The notes: generated by a model from the letters alone, not told the origin. A stretch of 25,047 bases of DNA from Olsenella_L sp051876355 (GCA_051876355.1 JBJEHU010000059.1:1-25047), one strand, 5' to 3'; numbered from the stretch's first letter, positions 6,889 through 14,952 are shown. Translations and numbers: made by a program.

Positions 6889-7815
6889 CTATGGCTCCAA
6901 GAGCATATCAGCCTGCAAGCGCTCTTTCCCGCATGCTTCGGGAGATTGCTCGCCGTCGTTCGTTGCATATCTCTCGCCGGCTCTCAGAGGCTCTTCCAGC
7001 ACGATATGCATCCTTCTCGGCATGCTTCTCTTCGAAAGCAGCTCTGCTTCGTGGACGGTAGCCTCGCGTGCAGCAGCACCGCTCCCCAGCCCCTTGCTGA
7101 TATAGATTGCAGGATGCTGTGCATCCGGCACCAATGCTGCCTGTATCCTGCACTCCCCTATCGGTTTTTCTGCGACAAGAATGACTCCTGCCGCATGAAG
7201 GAGCTCCCTGCATCTCTGCGTCACACCATCTATCCCCAGATCTGCAGGGATCTCCTTCATTGCATCGAGTGCCGAAGAGAGCTTCCTCCTGCCGAAGGAT
7301 GCTTCCATCTCATCTCGCTGATCGACTGCCTCATCTCTGCAGAGGCTGAGCCACACCACGGCTGCTTCCGGGTCTCCCGAAGCTTTGAGGTCTACATCTT
7401 CTGCGCCCGGTACCGAAGCACGCCAGCAATCGAAAGATGCCACACCTAGAAGATCGAGCATTTCGTCTGCCTGCTCTGCGAGTGTCATATCCGTATCCTT
7501 GAAAACCTCAGCGAAATGGAAGCGACGAGCAATATCTTCCAGGTCGAGCTTCTCAATCCTGCACCGCTCCTCTTCCCTTGCGAGATATTCGCGGTACTTC
7601 GCCTCATAGTTCAGCCAGTATCCCGCACTGACATCAGGCATGACATGCTCGAGCCTGAGTGCCATGTCTTCTGTGAGGCGGGTCTTGCCATTGAGCATGT
7701 TGGAGATGTGCTTTTCGCTCACATCGATGCGCTGCGCGAGGTCCTTCTGGCTTATGCCACGCTCTTCGAGATATTCCTTGATGATCCTGCCAGTCGGCGC
7801 CATGAATCCTGCCAT
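6889..7815 (-). CDS. higA: HigA-type antitoxin / XRE regulator with long C-terminal extension
   Basis: The product is 308 residues. Residues about 5-75 form a HigA-class HTH domain: GRIIKEYLEERGISQKDLA, then RIDVSEKHISNMLNGKTRL, and ALRLEHVMPDVSAGYWLNYEAKY, the usual HigA tail of the domain. A further roughly 200 residues follow. In the long COG3093-type HigA proteins this part ends in an ImmA/IrrE-like HExxH domain. Here the matching place reads TVHEAELL, so the second histidine is missing and metal binding is unlikely. The start at 7815 follows GGAGGGCAGGGAC placed directly after the higB stop, with a 13-base gap. It would bind and neutralise HigB and repress the operon through the upstream palindrome. 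The last 100 bases of coding sequence are duplicated at 8461-8563. Confidence 0.85.
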   Translation of the reverse strand: MAGFMAPTGRIIKEYLEERGISQKDLAQRIDVSEKHISNMLNGKTRLTEDMALRLEHVMPDVSAGYWLNYEAKYREYLAREEERCRIEKLDLEDIARRFHFAEVFKDTDMTLAEQADEMLDLLGVASFDCWRASVPGAEDVDLKASGDPEAAVVWLSLCRDEAVDQRDEMEASFGRRKLSSALDAMKEIPADLGIDGVTQRCRELLHAAGVILVAEKPIGECRIQAALVPDAQHPAIYISKGLGSGAAAREATVHEAELLSKRSMPRRMHIVLEEPLRAGERYATNDGEQSPEACGKERLQADMLLEP

Positions 7816-7828
7816 GTCCCTGCCCTCC

Positions 7829-8143
7829 TCAGTGATAGTCCTCGATTGCAACTATCCTCACGTGCGTAATCGTATGCAGGTCGGATGGGTCAAATTTGCC
7901 TCGCGGCTCCAGAACTATCCTCCAGTTCTTTGAGACGTCTATGCCCCATAGACCAGCACGATTTCCCTCGAGCCTGTGCCGTCGGGGAGGAGGCTCAAAT
8001 GAGATATCTGCCAGAGACTTCGCTGCCCATATTTCGGAAAGCCTGTTCTCCAGCCTGTACTGGATATGACCGTATTCCTTAGCCATTCGGCGACGGGATG
8101 TCAGGTCCTTCTCGAGCCGCTTGCTTGCATATTCGATTTCCAT
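7829..8143 (-). CDS. higB: HigB/RelE-family toxin (type II toxin-antitoxin)
   Basis: The product is 104 residues, a typical RelE-superfamily size. It begins MEIEYASKRLEKDLTSRRRM, as in HigB-like host-inhibition toxins, and ends with PRRHRLEGNRAGLWGIDVSKNWRIVLEP, which carries the basic and aromatic residues of the RelE-fold strand-loop that contacts ribosome-bound mRNA. The ATG at 8143 is chosen because GGAG lies 8 bases upstream and the family start fits. The frame stays open to 8185, but that would run through the promoter. The toxin precedes the antitoxin, the characteristic HigBA order. It presumably cleaves mRNA on the ribosome when HigA is lost. Whether it is active cannot be judged from sequence alone. 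Confidence 0.85.
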   Translation of the reverse strand: MEIEYASKRLEKDLTSRRRMAKEYGHIQYRLENRLSEIWAAKSLADISFEPPPRRHRLEGNRAGLWGIDVSKNWRIVLEPRGKFDPSDLHTITHVRIVAIEDYH

Positions 8144-8156
8144 CTGCCTCGCTCCG

Positions 8157-8185
8157 ATACTAGTATTATTAACCTTATAGGTCAA
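8157..8185 (-). promoter_or_regulatory. higBA promoter with overlapping palindromic operator
   Basis: On the minus strand, TTGACC (8185 to 8180), a 17-base spacer and TAGTAT (8162 to 8157) form a good sigma70-type promoter. The 10-bp perfect palindrome ATACTAGTAT (8157-8166) covers the -10, where HigA binding would block RNA polymerase. Transcription would start near 8150, giving a very short leader before higB at 8143. Confidence 0.75.
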
Positions 8186-8365
8186 TTCACTTTGTCATCC
8201 ATGTACCAAACATCGAGGAGAGGATACGCTTCGACCCTTACACAGATAGAAGTCCGAGCTGGCTGGGTTCAAACAGAGATGTTTCACAAGGATGCAGACT
8301 CCGGCATGCATCAGGACAGAGCATCCGATGCTGCGGCTCCAAGCGATCTTTTCTTTTCCTCAGGT

Positions 8366-8743
8366 TCACAACATCTTGTCAGCGCATCGGCTGCAGGAGC
8401 CCCCTTCCTGCATTCCTCTGCACAATCTGTCATAGCCTGCCGTGGCATGGCTCTCATTGCCTCTCAGAGACTCTTCCAGCGCTCTATGCATCCTGCTCGG
8501 CATGCTTCTCTTCGAAAGCAGCTCTGCTTCGCGGAAGATGGCTTCGCGTGCTGCAGCACCGTTCTCGGCTCGTCTGCCGATATGGATGGCTCGGTCTTTC
8601 GCCTGTGCGCATCGAAGGCGACGCGCACAGGCTTCGAGGCACGACGGACGACTGCGCCTCTTCTTCCTTCTTGGCCGCAGAACCGCTTTCCTTCTCCCCC
8701 GCGACGTTTGCCTCATGCTGCAGATGCCCGCCATGAGAGGCAT
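8366..8743 (-). pseudogene. Decayed fragment of a second higA-like gene (C-terminal end)
   Basis: A 125-codon minus-strand frame contains AENGAAAREAIFREAELLSK and then RSMPSRMHRALEESL, closely matching the C-terminus of HigA (GSGAAAREATVHEAELLSK, RSMPRRMHIVLEEPL). At DNA level 8461-8563 aligns without gaps to 6981-7083 (about 88% by hand count), including 36 identical bases (8496-8531 against 7016-7051). Upstream of the match the frame turns Arg-rich and unlike HigA, while another frame gives PVRVAFDAHR, which suggests a frameshift. No HTH part or own ribosome-binding site is visible. This looks like a remnant of a duplicated or recombined antitoxin gene, not a working gene. Confidence 0.65.
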
Positions 8744-8869
8744 TTCCTAGTACCGCTCAGATCTGCCCCGCGCAGAAGACTGCTCTATCAAGAAAGGCTG
8801 GCAGCAGCATGCCACCAGCCTCAATTGCAGTTCTCTTGCAGCTCTTCCTCATGCGGCAGCCTCGAAGGC

Positions 8870-9778
8870 CTATTTCTTCTGGCTCCGCGTTCCGTACGGT
8901 GTCTTTGCACTGTAGCCGGCGTTCTTCAGAAACTCGCTCGTCTCATCCGGCGAAGGCACAGCCCTGCCCGCAAGATGGCTCCTCTTCTGCGGCAGCGGCT
9001 TCAGGTGCGGCGTAGCAGGAACCTGCTCCTCATGCATTGCCTCGGGCTTCCTCGCGGCAGGAGCCCTGAAGCTCGGCTGCGCTTCGTTCCCGGCCAGCAT
9101 GTCGTAGGAGGCATCCTTCTTCTCGTGGTAGTAGTCATAGTACTTGCCCGAGTTCTCCACGTCTGCACAGTTGAGCACCGTACCGATCACGTGGGCATCT
9201 GCCTGCTGGAGCTGCGTATAGGCATCGACCACATCCTCGCGGTGCGTATAGCCCTGGCGCACGACGAGAAGCGTCGCATCGGCGATGGAAGAGACGATAG
9301 CAGCATCGACGAACGTGTTCACGGGCGGCGTATCGAAGATCACATAGGAATACATCGAGGTCAACGTATCCGCAAGTTCGTGGAACCTCCTCGACTGCAG
9401 GACATCTGCCGGATTCGGGATGCTCGGCTCTGCATCGAGCAGGTACAGGTTCGGCATGCCCGCCGTGACGACAGCCTCCTGCACGGAGTGGCGTCCGGAG
9501 AGGACCGAGTACAGGCCATGGTTTCCATGGGTTGCAAGCACATTGGCAAGGGAGCGGCGGCGCATGTCGCACTCGACGAGAAGCACCGGAGCGCCGCCTG
9601 CAGCAAAGGCCTTGCCAAGGCCGACCGCTACGGTCGTCTTGCCTTCGGACGGTACGGCCGAGACGACGGCGAGCGTATGAATCGGCTTGTCGACCGACGA
9701 GAAGCGGATGTTTGCAGCAAGGGTCTTGAGCGCATTCTGCATGACGACCCTGTCTGCAGAGCCATTCTTCCTGGGCAT
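8870..9778 (-). CDS. cpsD: CpsD/Wze-type bacterial tyrosine kinase (capsule/exopolysaccharide)
   Basis: This 302-residue protein has the BY-kinase P-loop signature: Walker A SAVPSEGKTT (about 40-49), Walker A' VLLVECDMRR (about 69-78) and Walker B YVIFDTPP. A tyrosine cluster, KYYDYYHEKKDASYD, follows the kinase core and is the likely autophosphorylation site. It is more internal than usual because a Pro- and charge-rich tail of about 75 residues follows. BY-kinases act in the cytoplasm with a membrane CpsC/Wzz partner to control polysaccharide chain length and export. That partner lies immediately upstream, with its TAA stop only one base before this ATG. GGAGG stands 8 bases before the start. 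Confidence 0.9.
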   Translation of the reverse strand: MPRKNGSADRVVMQNALKTLAANIRFSSVDKPIHTLAVVSAVPSEGKTTVAVGLGKAFAAGGAPVLLVECDMRRRSLANVLATHGNHGLYSVLSGRHSVQEAVVTAGMPNLYLLDAEPSIPNPADVLQSRRFHELADTLTSMYSYVIFDTPPVNTFVDAAIVSSIADATLLVVRQGYTHREDVVDAYTQLQQADAHVIGTVLNCADVENSGKYYDYYHEKKDASYDMLAGNEAQPSFRAPAARKPEAMHEEQVPATPHLKPLPQKRSHLAGRAVPSPDETSEFLKNAGYSAKTPYGTRSQKK

Positions 9779-9779
9779 C

Positions 9780-10439
9780 TTACCTGCCTCCTTCGACGTT
9801 CGGGATGCGGCCGATCACCGGCACGCCGATGAGCTCCTCGAGATCCTCAGGACCGCGGACGCGGGTATTGAGCATATCGCCGAGAACGACAATCACGATA
9901 GCGGCAAAAAGACCAGCCAGGAACGCCACAGCCGTATAGAGGAGACGGTTCGGGCCGGACGGAGACGCCGGTGCATAGGCACGGTCGATCGGGTTCACGG
10001 ACTGGATGTTCATGACGGAACGGGCAACGTCGGAGACATCGTCCATCATCTTGTTCACGATGTCTGCAGCCTTCTGGGGATCGGGGCCTGTGACAGAGAG
10101 CGTGATGACGCGGGAAGTGGTCTCGCTCGTGACGCTCACCTTGTAGCCCTTGAGCTGGTCCACGCCCACCTCGGAGCCCACCTGGTTCACGATACGGTCG
10201 CTCTTCAGGAGCTTTGCCACATCGTTCGTGAGCATCTGGGAGGCATTGAGGTCGGAGTAGAGGTTCGTGGAGCTCGAGCTCTCATCCTGTGCCAGCACGT
10301 ACATGCTGGCCGTAGCCGTATAGGCATTGCGGACGAAGAAGACGGAATAGAGCCCTACGACAAGGGCGCAGGCCACCGGCAAAAGGACCACGAGCCTGAG
10401 ATGCTTCTTCAGCAGACGGAACAGTTCTAGCAAGGTCAT
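9780..10439 (-). CDS. cpsC: CpsC/Wzz-type chain-length determinant (BY-kinase adaptor)
   Basis: The 219-residue protein shows the Wzz layout: a short N-terminus (MTLLELFRLLKKHLRLV), a first membrane segment (VVLLPVACALVVGLYSVFF, about 17-35), an extracytoplasmic domain of about 130 residues, a Pro-containing stretch (YAPASPSGPNR), a second membrane segment (LLYTAVAFLAGLFAAIVIVVLG) and a short cytoplasmic tail (EELIGVPVIGRIPNVEGGR). In Gram-positive bacteria that tail activates the separate CpsD kinase, here the next gene. The two are translationally tight (TAA then ATG with one base between) and form one operon. The start at 10439 is supported by normal family length; its ribosome-binding site (GAGGG) is moderately spaced. 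Confidence 0.9.
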   Translation of the reverse strand: MTLLELFRLLKKHLRLVVLLPVACALVVGLYSVFFVRNAYTATASMYVLAQDESSSSTNLYSDLNASQMLTNDVAKLLKSDRIVNQVGSEVGVDQLKGYKVSVTSETTSRVITLSVTGPDPQKAADIVNKMMDDVSDVARSVMNIQSVNPIDRAYAPASPSGPNRLLYTAVAFLAGLFAAIVIVVLGDMLNTRVRGPEDLEELIGVPVIGRIPNVEGGR

Positions 10440-10486
10440 CTGTTGGACCCTCTCATGAAAGTGCCTATTTTCAAACGTGCTTCAAC

Positions 10487-10492
10487 ATTCTA
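10487..10492 (-). promoter_or_regulatory. Possible -10 box for cpsCD
   Basis: On the minus strand TAGAAT (10492 to 10487) lies about 50 bases before the cpsC start, in an AT-rich patch downstream of the sugar transferase terminator. There is no convincing -35 hexamer. Confidence 0.3.
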
Positions 10493-10558
10493 GTCCACAT
10501 CATGAAAATCATTACGCATCTGGTGCGGACCACGAAAACCCAAGATTGCCTCGTGAAC

Positions 10559-10596
10559 AGAGAAAGGGGAGCTGAGCCTCAAGGCCCTGCTCCCCC
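10559..10596 (-). terminator. Intrinsic terminator after the sugar transferase gene
   Basis: On the minus strand GGGGAGC (10595 to 10589) pairs with GCTCCCC (10572 to 10566), followed by TTTCTCTG. It begins 7 bases after the sugar transferase stop, so cpsCD needs its own promoter or read-through. Confidence 0.7.
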
Positions 10597-10602
10597 GCTG
10601 CA

Positions 10603-11358
10603 CTAGTTTCCTTGTGCCGTCAGCACGACACCGACCGTCTGGACGATGAGCTTGAAGTCAGCCCAGGCACTGCATTTCTTGATGTAGAGCAGGTCGAGCC
10701 CGACCCACTCGTCGAAGCTGATGTCGTCCCTGTTCCTGCGCGTCTGCCAGTAGCAGGTGATGCCCGGCTTGATCAGGAGACGCTGGCGCTGGTAAGGCGT
10801 GTATTGGCACACCTCGCGGGCAAGCGCCGGACGCGGGCCCACGATGGACATGTCGCCCTTGAGCACATTGAAGAACTGCGGCAGCTCATCGATGCTCGTC
10901 TTCCTGATGAAATGGCCAACACGGGTGATGCGCGGGTCGTTCTTGATCTTGAAGACCGGGCCATCCTTCTCGTTCAAGTCCCTGAGGCTTTCCAGGCGCT
11001 CTTCTGCATCGGTGTACATCGAGCGGAACTTGTACATCCTGAACGGCTTGCCATTCTTGCCGATACGCTCCTGGTTGAAGAGGACAGGGCCTTCGCTGTC
11101 ACGCCTGATTGCGATGGCGGTGATGATGTAGACCCAGCCGAAGAGGAGGATCACGAGGAGGGAGAAGGCGATATCGAAGGCACGTTTCGCGAAGCGGTAC
11201 CCATAGCGGGCCTCGAGCTTCTTGGCCGCAGCTGCTACCTCATAGTCCAGGCAGCTATATGCCCCCTCCTTTATTTCTGCGTCCTTGAAATCGAGGAAGC
11301 TCCTGCGCTGTGGCTTGGGGACCGCATTGCCCAAGGTGCCTGCCATATTCTCTGCCAT
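10603..11358 (-). CDS. Priming sugar-phosphate transferase (WbaP/CpsE-type)
   Basis: The 251-residue protein belongs to the bacterial sugar transferase family, which moves a sugar-1-phosphate from UDP-sugar to undecaprenyl phosphate and starts polysaccharide assembly at the inner membrane face. It has one hydrophobic helix (FDIAFSLLVILLFGWVYIITAIAI, about 60-83), then family motifs NQERIGKNGKPFRMYKFRSM, KTSIDELPQFFNVLKGDMS followed by IVGPRP, and KPGITCYWQTRRN near the end. The N-terminus lacks the four-helix region of full-length WbaP, so it is the short form. The start at 11358 follows AAGGAGG at about 10 bases; an ATG at 11346 is the alternative. The sugar (galactose, glucose or GalNAc type) cannot be told from sequence. 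It pairs functionally with cpsCD downstream. Confidence 0.92.
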   Translation of the reverse strand: MAENMAGTLGNAVPKPQRRSFLDFKDAEIKEGAYSCLDYEVAAAAKKLEARYGYRFAKRAFDIAFSLLVILLFGWVYIITAIAIRRDSEGPVLFNQERIGKNGKPFRMYKFRSMYTDAEERLESLRDLNEKDGPVFKIKNDPRITRVGHFIRKTSIDELPQFFNVLKGDMSIVGPRPALAREVCQYTPYQRQRLLIKPGITCYWQTRRNRDDISFDEWVGLDLLYIKKCSAWADFKLIVQTVGVVLTAQGN

Positions 11359-11491
11359 GTTCGGTGCCGCCTCCTTCGGAGCCCTCGTGCTGCAACCTTC
11401 CTTGCACGATGGGGGTCCTCAGGGCTCTCCTCGCAATGCGGAAAATCGCTACTCGTTACCATTAGTGTTTTAGATTGCTTTATGCATTTTC

Positions 11492-11520
11492 AATATAGCC
11501 TGCAAAGGAGACATAGTCAA
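11492..11520 (-). promoter_or_regulatory. Strong promoter for the sugar transferase gene
   Basis: On the minus strand TTGACT (11520 to 11515), exactly 17 bases, and TATATT (11497 to 11492) make a near-consensus sigma70 promoter. Transcription would start near 11485, giving an unusually long leader of about 127 bases before the start at 11358. Confidence 0.7.
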
Positions 11521-11879
11521 CGCGCCACATACAAGCTGAAACATCTGGTATCGCACAGATGATGCCAGACCAGCGGTTCTGCTGCATCAAATGAGTCCGC
11601 AGCGCGCAATCCATTCAGCTAGCTCAGCGAATCCGCAGGTAGGGAATCTGCCCGTGCAGAGAGCTGACAGCGTGTCATGATACCTGCCGCGACGTTGGAA
11701 AAGCCTGCCGGATGCAGCTGTGCCAAAGTCCCGCTGCCCCATGCGGAACCATCTGGACCATATCCAATATTGTCAATCTTCTATCCATATGTCATTTTTC
11801 AGTCAGGCTGCCATCAAGCAATCGTTCCGCCACCATTTCGGCAGAACTTGGCTGGAGACAAGAGGCAGCAGATATGAAG
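11521..11879. other. Intergenic region, no gene seen
   Basis: Between the sugar transferase promoter and the GH3 terminator I find no frame with a ribosome-binding site, no tRNA and no riboswitch I recognise. Short plus-strand frames here run on into the antisense of the GH3 gene and look spurious. Confidence 0.5.
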
Positions 11880-11907
11880 AGAGCCCCTGCACCGAAGCAG
11901 AGGCTCT
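11880..11907 (-). terminator. Hairpin terminator after the GH3 gene
   Basis: On the minus strand AGAGCCTCTGC (11907 to 11897) pairs with GCAGGGGCTCT (11890 to 11880), an 11-bp stem with one G-T wobble and a 6-base loop. It begins 8 bases beyond the GH3 stop. The T-run after it is weak. Confidence 0.6.
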
Positions 11908-11915
11908 CGCAGATC

Positions 11916-14891
11916 CTATTCGTCACGCACGCCCGAGCGCCTGGGCGGGATGTGGTGCTTCTTCCTGTACCTCTTCCAGCCATTCACGGCACCGAGCGTC
12001 AGGATGCCGGCATCGAGGGCGCCGACGGCGATAGAGATGACCGGTATGCCCGCATGCTTGATCGGACGCACGAACGTCTTCTCCGCTGTCTCGTTGTACT
12101 GGAGGTTCTGTGCCCTGGCATTGAGCCAGACGTAGAGGATGTCCTTCGTGGCCCTTCTCAGATCCTGCTGGAACGTGCCGGATGCTGTCTCATACACGAA
12201 GGCACCGTCACGCATGATGCCGTCCATGTAGAGGTCTCCTCCAGCCCTGAGCATCTGGTCGGCATTCATGTACGTGTGGTGGTCTGCATAGTCGGTGATG
12301 ACAGCACCCTTGAAGCCCCACTCGTTTCTGAGGACACCTGTGAGGAGCGCCTCGGAGCCTCCTGCCCAGACAGCACCGATGCGGTTGTATGAGCTCATCA
12401 TGCCCGTAGCGCCGCCCTCCTCGACGAGGATGCGAAACGGCTCGAGATAGAGCTCGCGCAGCGTCTGTTCCGTCATCCACTCGTAGAGGCCATCCCTCAT
12501 CGTATCCTGGTCGTTGCAGATGAGGTGCTTCACGAAGCAGTACGTGCCCGTGTTCTTGATGCCCTTGACCTCTGCTGCCGCTATCTTCCCCGTGAGCAGC
12601 GGATCTTCCGAGAGGTACTCGTAGTTCCTACCGCCGAAGGCAGAGCGGTGGAGGTTCGCAGACGGTGCGTAGATGCCATCGACCCCGATATAGGCTGCCT
12701 CTGCACCCAGCGCCTCGCCGATGCGTCCTGCAAGATCCGTGTTCCACGTCTGAGCAAGCACGGTGCCGTTCGAGAAGCCGGTGCCGTACTTGAGCTGGTT
12801 GAAGGAGCCTACCTGCGAAGGACCATCCACTTCCTTTGTCTGCGGCTTCGAGATGCTTGTGACATCGGCTGTGTTGGAGTAGCCATGGAGCACGAGGTCT
12901 TCCTGCTCGGCCTGGCTCATCTGGTTCAGGAGCGACTCCCACTGCGGATTGCCGTAGTCGAGGCCCAGCGAATAGCCAAGCTCCGTGAGCGACCCATCGC
13001 TTCCGAGTGCCTTCGTGCCGCTTGCGCCGTACTTCACATCCGCATCCGTGCTCTTGATGGAAGCTTCAGCATCCTCTGCGTGATAGAGGTTCTTCTCTAT
13101 CACGGCTGTGTTCATGCTCCTGTTCTGCGACTTCTTCGGATAGGTGGCCGTGAAGCTCGCACGGTCCAGCCAGGTGATGGGATATCCCGCATTGCTGCCA
13201 TCGATCGAGACGCCGTCTTCGGCAGCATCCCCCGTGAAGCGGTTCTCCACGGTGGCGCCGGTCGTGGCATCGGTCGCAAGCTCTGCGGTCCTGGGCAGCA
13301 CGACAGAGATCGTGGAGCCATCCGTCTTGTCCACGGTGTGGGAGTCATGACGAAGAGAGATCGTGTAGGTGCCGGCATCGAGCCCATAGCCGCAGAAGCC
13401 ATCCTTGTTTGCGTCGTAGCAGTCATACGATGCCATGTCCCGTGCCGAGAACGTGAGCGTCACGTCCTGGCTCTCCCCCGGCACAAGGAGCTTCGTCTTC
13501 GTGAAGGCAGCAAGCTCGACTGCGGACTTCTGGATGCCGCCCTTGTAGTAGGGAGCCGTGTAATAGAGCTCCACGACATCCTTGCCGGCATTCTGGCCCG
13601 TGTTCGTGACGCGCACGGTGAGAGAGATCTGGCTGTCTTCCGAGATCGTGTCGCCGTCTGCGATGGAGGAGTCCACGACCTCCCAGCTGAAGTTCGTATA
13701 GGAGAGGCCATAGCCGAACGGGTACTGCACGATCCCGTCGTAGCCCTTCCCGTATTCGTTGTCTACGCCGTCCCAGAAGCCTTCTGCATCCGCCGTCTCA
13801 TACCAGCGGTAGCCGACATAGATGCCTTCCTTGTAGTCGTAGTAGGACACCCCGTCATAAGCAGAGATCGTGCCGACGTTGCCGTTGAGCGTGCCGTCGT
13901 CTGGATAGTAGCCCTTGGAGTTCGTGTACGTGCCGATGCCCCAAGTGCCGCTATTAGGATAGCTTGCGGCAGACGTGAGGTCGTAGGCATAGGTATCAGA
14001 CGTCCTGCCGGACGGGTTCACATCGCCCCAGAGAAGCTTCGGGATTGCCTTTGTGCCCACAGAACCTGTGCAGCCTACAAGCAGGCACGCATCCACGCCC
14101 GGAATGGACTCGATGGGACCAAGCTCCATCTCGTTCGTGGAGTTCACGAGCACGACGACCTTGTCGTAGTTCTCGCCCACGTAGGACAGAAGGTCGAGCT
14201 CCTGTGTCGAGAGCTCGAGATAGCTTCTGTTGTTGTCCTTCGTGACATAGCCGGTATTCGAGACCTTCGACTGCGTGCCCGGAGCATCGATGGACTCTCC
14301 TGCCACACGGGAGATAACGACAATGGCGGCATCGGAGTAGCTCTTCGCATTGTCGAGCATGCTCTTCGTATACCAGGCGCGGTTCTGGATGGAAGGCTCC
14401 ACGAGCTGGCAGTAGTCATCGGCAAACGAATTGAGCGAGCCGTTGCCTGAGCGGGGACGTGCGCTTGCATAGCGCTTGTACATGTCCGTGAGCTCTTCGT
14501 TGTAGGAGATGCCGTAATCCACGAGGGCATCGAGGAGCCCTTCTGTCTTTCCGGCTACCTGGCCCGATCCCGAACCCGATGCCACCCACTCGGTGGAGCT
14601 CCAACCGAAGACATTGACCTTGTCCACGTCCTTGGAGAACGGAAGGACATTGTCCTTGTTCTGCAGAAGCACCGCGCCTTCTGCTTCCTCTTCCTCGGCA
14701 AGCTTCTCGTCCTGGGACATGCGGGCGTTGTATTCGGTGCTGCTGACATCTACATAGTCCGTGCTGACCCAGGAGTTCAGGGTCTTGCCGAACTTGGCTA
14801 CCGCCACATTCGCTGCGACCGTGATGCCTATGAGCAGGACGGTGCCGACCCCGCGGACAATCTTCTTCGTATGGGGAGTGAGCTTGGGCAC
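11916..14891 (-). CDS. Membrane-anchored GH3 beta-glucosidase with permuted domain order
   Basis: The product is about 991 residues. It starts at a GTG (14891) with AGGAG 6 bases upstream; an upstream in-frame TTG at 14933 lies in a hairpin and is unlikely. An N-terminal membrane helix (about 11-33) comes first. The GH3 alpha/beta-sandwich domain follows (EGAVLLQNKDNVLPF near 71; NPSGRTSDTY near 292; YPFGYGLSY near 390), then a fibronectin-III-like domain (VRVTNTGQNAGKDVVELYY). Only then comes the TIM-barrel domain (GGRNYEYLSEDP, VKHLICNDQ, GFKGAVITDYADHH) with the expected nucleophile Asp near 867. A second membrane helix (about 947-970) ends in KRYRKKHH. Basic residues flank both helices on the inner side, so the catalytic part should face outward. 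Reversed GH3 order is known from Ruminococcus albus and Butyrivibrio. It probably releases glucose from beta-glucosides at the cell surface; substrate unproven. Confidence 0.9.
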   Translation of the reverse strand: MPKLTPHTKKIVRGVGTVLLIGITVAANVAVAKFGKTLNSWVSTDYVDVSSTEYNARMSQDEKLAEEEEAEGAVLLQNKDNVLPFSKDVDKVNVFGWSSTEWVASGSGSGQVAGKTEGLLDALVDYGISYNEELTDMYKRYASARPRSGNGSLNSFADDYCQLVEPSIQNRAWYTKSMLDNAKSYSDAAIVVISRVAGESIDAPGTQSKVSNTGYVTKDNNRSYLELSTQELDLLSYVGENYDKVVVLVNSTNEMELGPIESIPGVDACLLVGCTGSVGTKAIPKLLWGDVNPSGRTSDTYAYDLTSAASYPNSGTWGIGTYTNSKGYYPDDGTLNGNVGTISAYDGVSYYDYKEGIYVGYRWYETADAEGFWDGVDNEYGKGYDGIVQYPFGYGLSYTNFSWEVVDSSIADGDTISEDSQISLTVRVTNTGQNAGKDVVELYYTAPYYKGGIQKSAVELAAFTKTKLLVPGESQDVTLTFSARDMASYDCYDANKDGFCGYGLDAGTYTISLRHDSHTVDKTDGSTISVVLPRTAELATDATTGATVENRFTGDAAEDGVSIDGSNAGYPITWLDRASFTATYPKKSQNRSMNTAVIEKNLYHAEDAEASIKSTDADVKYGASGTKALGSDGSLTELGYSLGLDYGNPQWESLLNQMSQAEQEDLVLHGYSNTADVTSISKPQTKEVDGPSQVGSFNQLKYGTGFSNGTVLAQTWNTDLAGRIGEALGAEAAYIGVDGIYAPSANLHRSAFGGRNYEYLSEDPLLTGKIAAAEVKGIKNTGTYCFVKHLICNDQDTMRDGLYEWMTEQTLRELYLEPFRILVEEGGATGMMSSYNRIGAVWAGGSEALLTGVLRNEWGFKGAVITDYADHHTYMNADQMLRAGGDLYMDGIMRDGAFVYETASGTFQQDLRRATKDILYVWLNARAQNLQYNETAEKTFVRPIKHAGIPVISIAVGALDAGILTLGAVNGWKRYRKKHHIPPRRSGVRDE

Positions 14892-14930
14892 GTAGGTCTC
14901 CTTCCTGCCTGGCTGAATGTCATGCTGCCT

Positions 14931-14952
14931 CAATCAGAGCTTAGCCTGATTG
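14931..14952 (-). terminator. Short hairpin between the PRC-barrel gene and the GH3 gene
   Basis: CAATCAG (14931-14937) pairs with CTGATTG (14946-14952) around an 8-base loop, 4 bases past the PRC-barrel stop. No T-run follows on the minus strand, so it may only reduce read-through into GH3. Confidence 0.4.

Noticed and set aside
8066..9832. A 588-codon open frame on the plus strand
   Set aside because: It runs antisense through cpsD, the higA remnant and the higBA promoter. Its composition is His/Arg-rich without domains.
12525..14450. A 641-codon plus-strand frame opposite GH3
   Set aside because: It is a shadow of the GH3 gene. Arg/His/Val-rich with no motif or ribosome-binding site, while the minus-strand frame has clear GH3 domains.
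14892..14933. Upstream TTG start for the GH3 gene
   Set aside because: The TTG lies in a hairpin with no ribosome-binding site, whereas the GTG at 14891 has AGGAG at 6 bases and leads directly into a membrane anchor.
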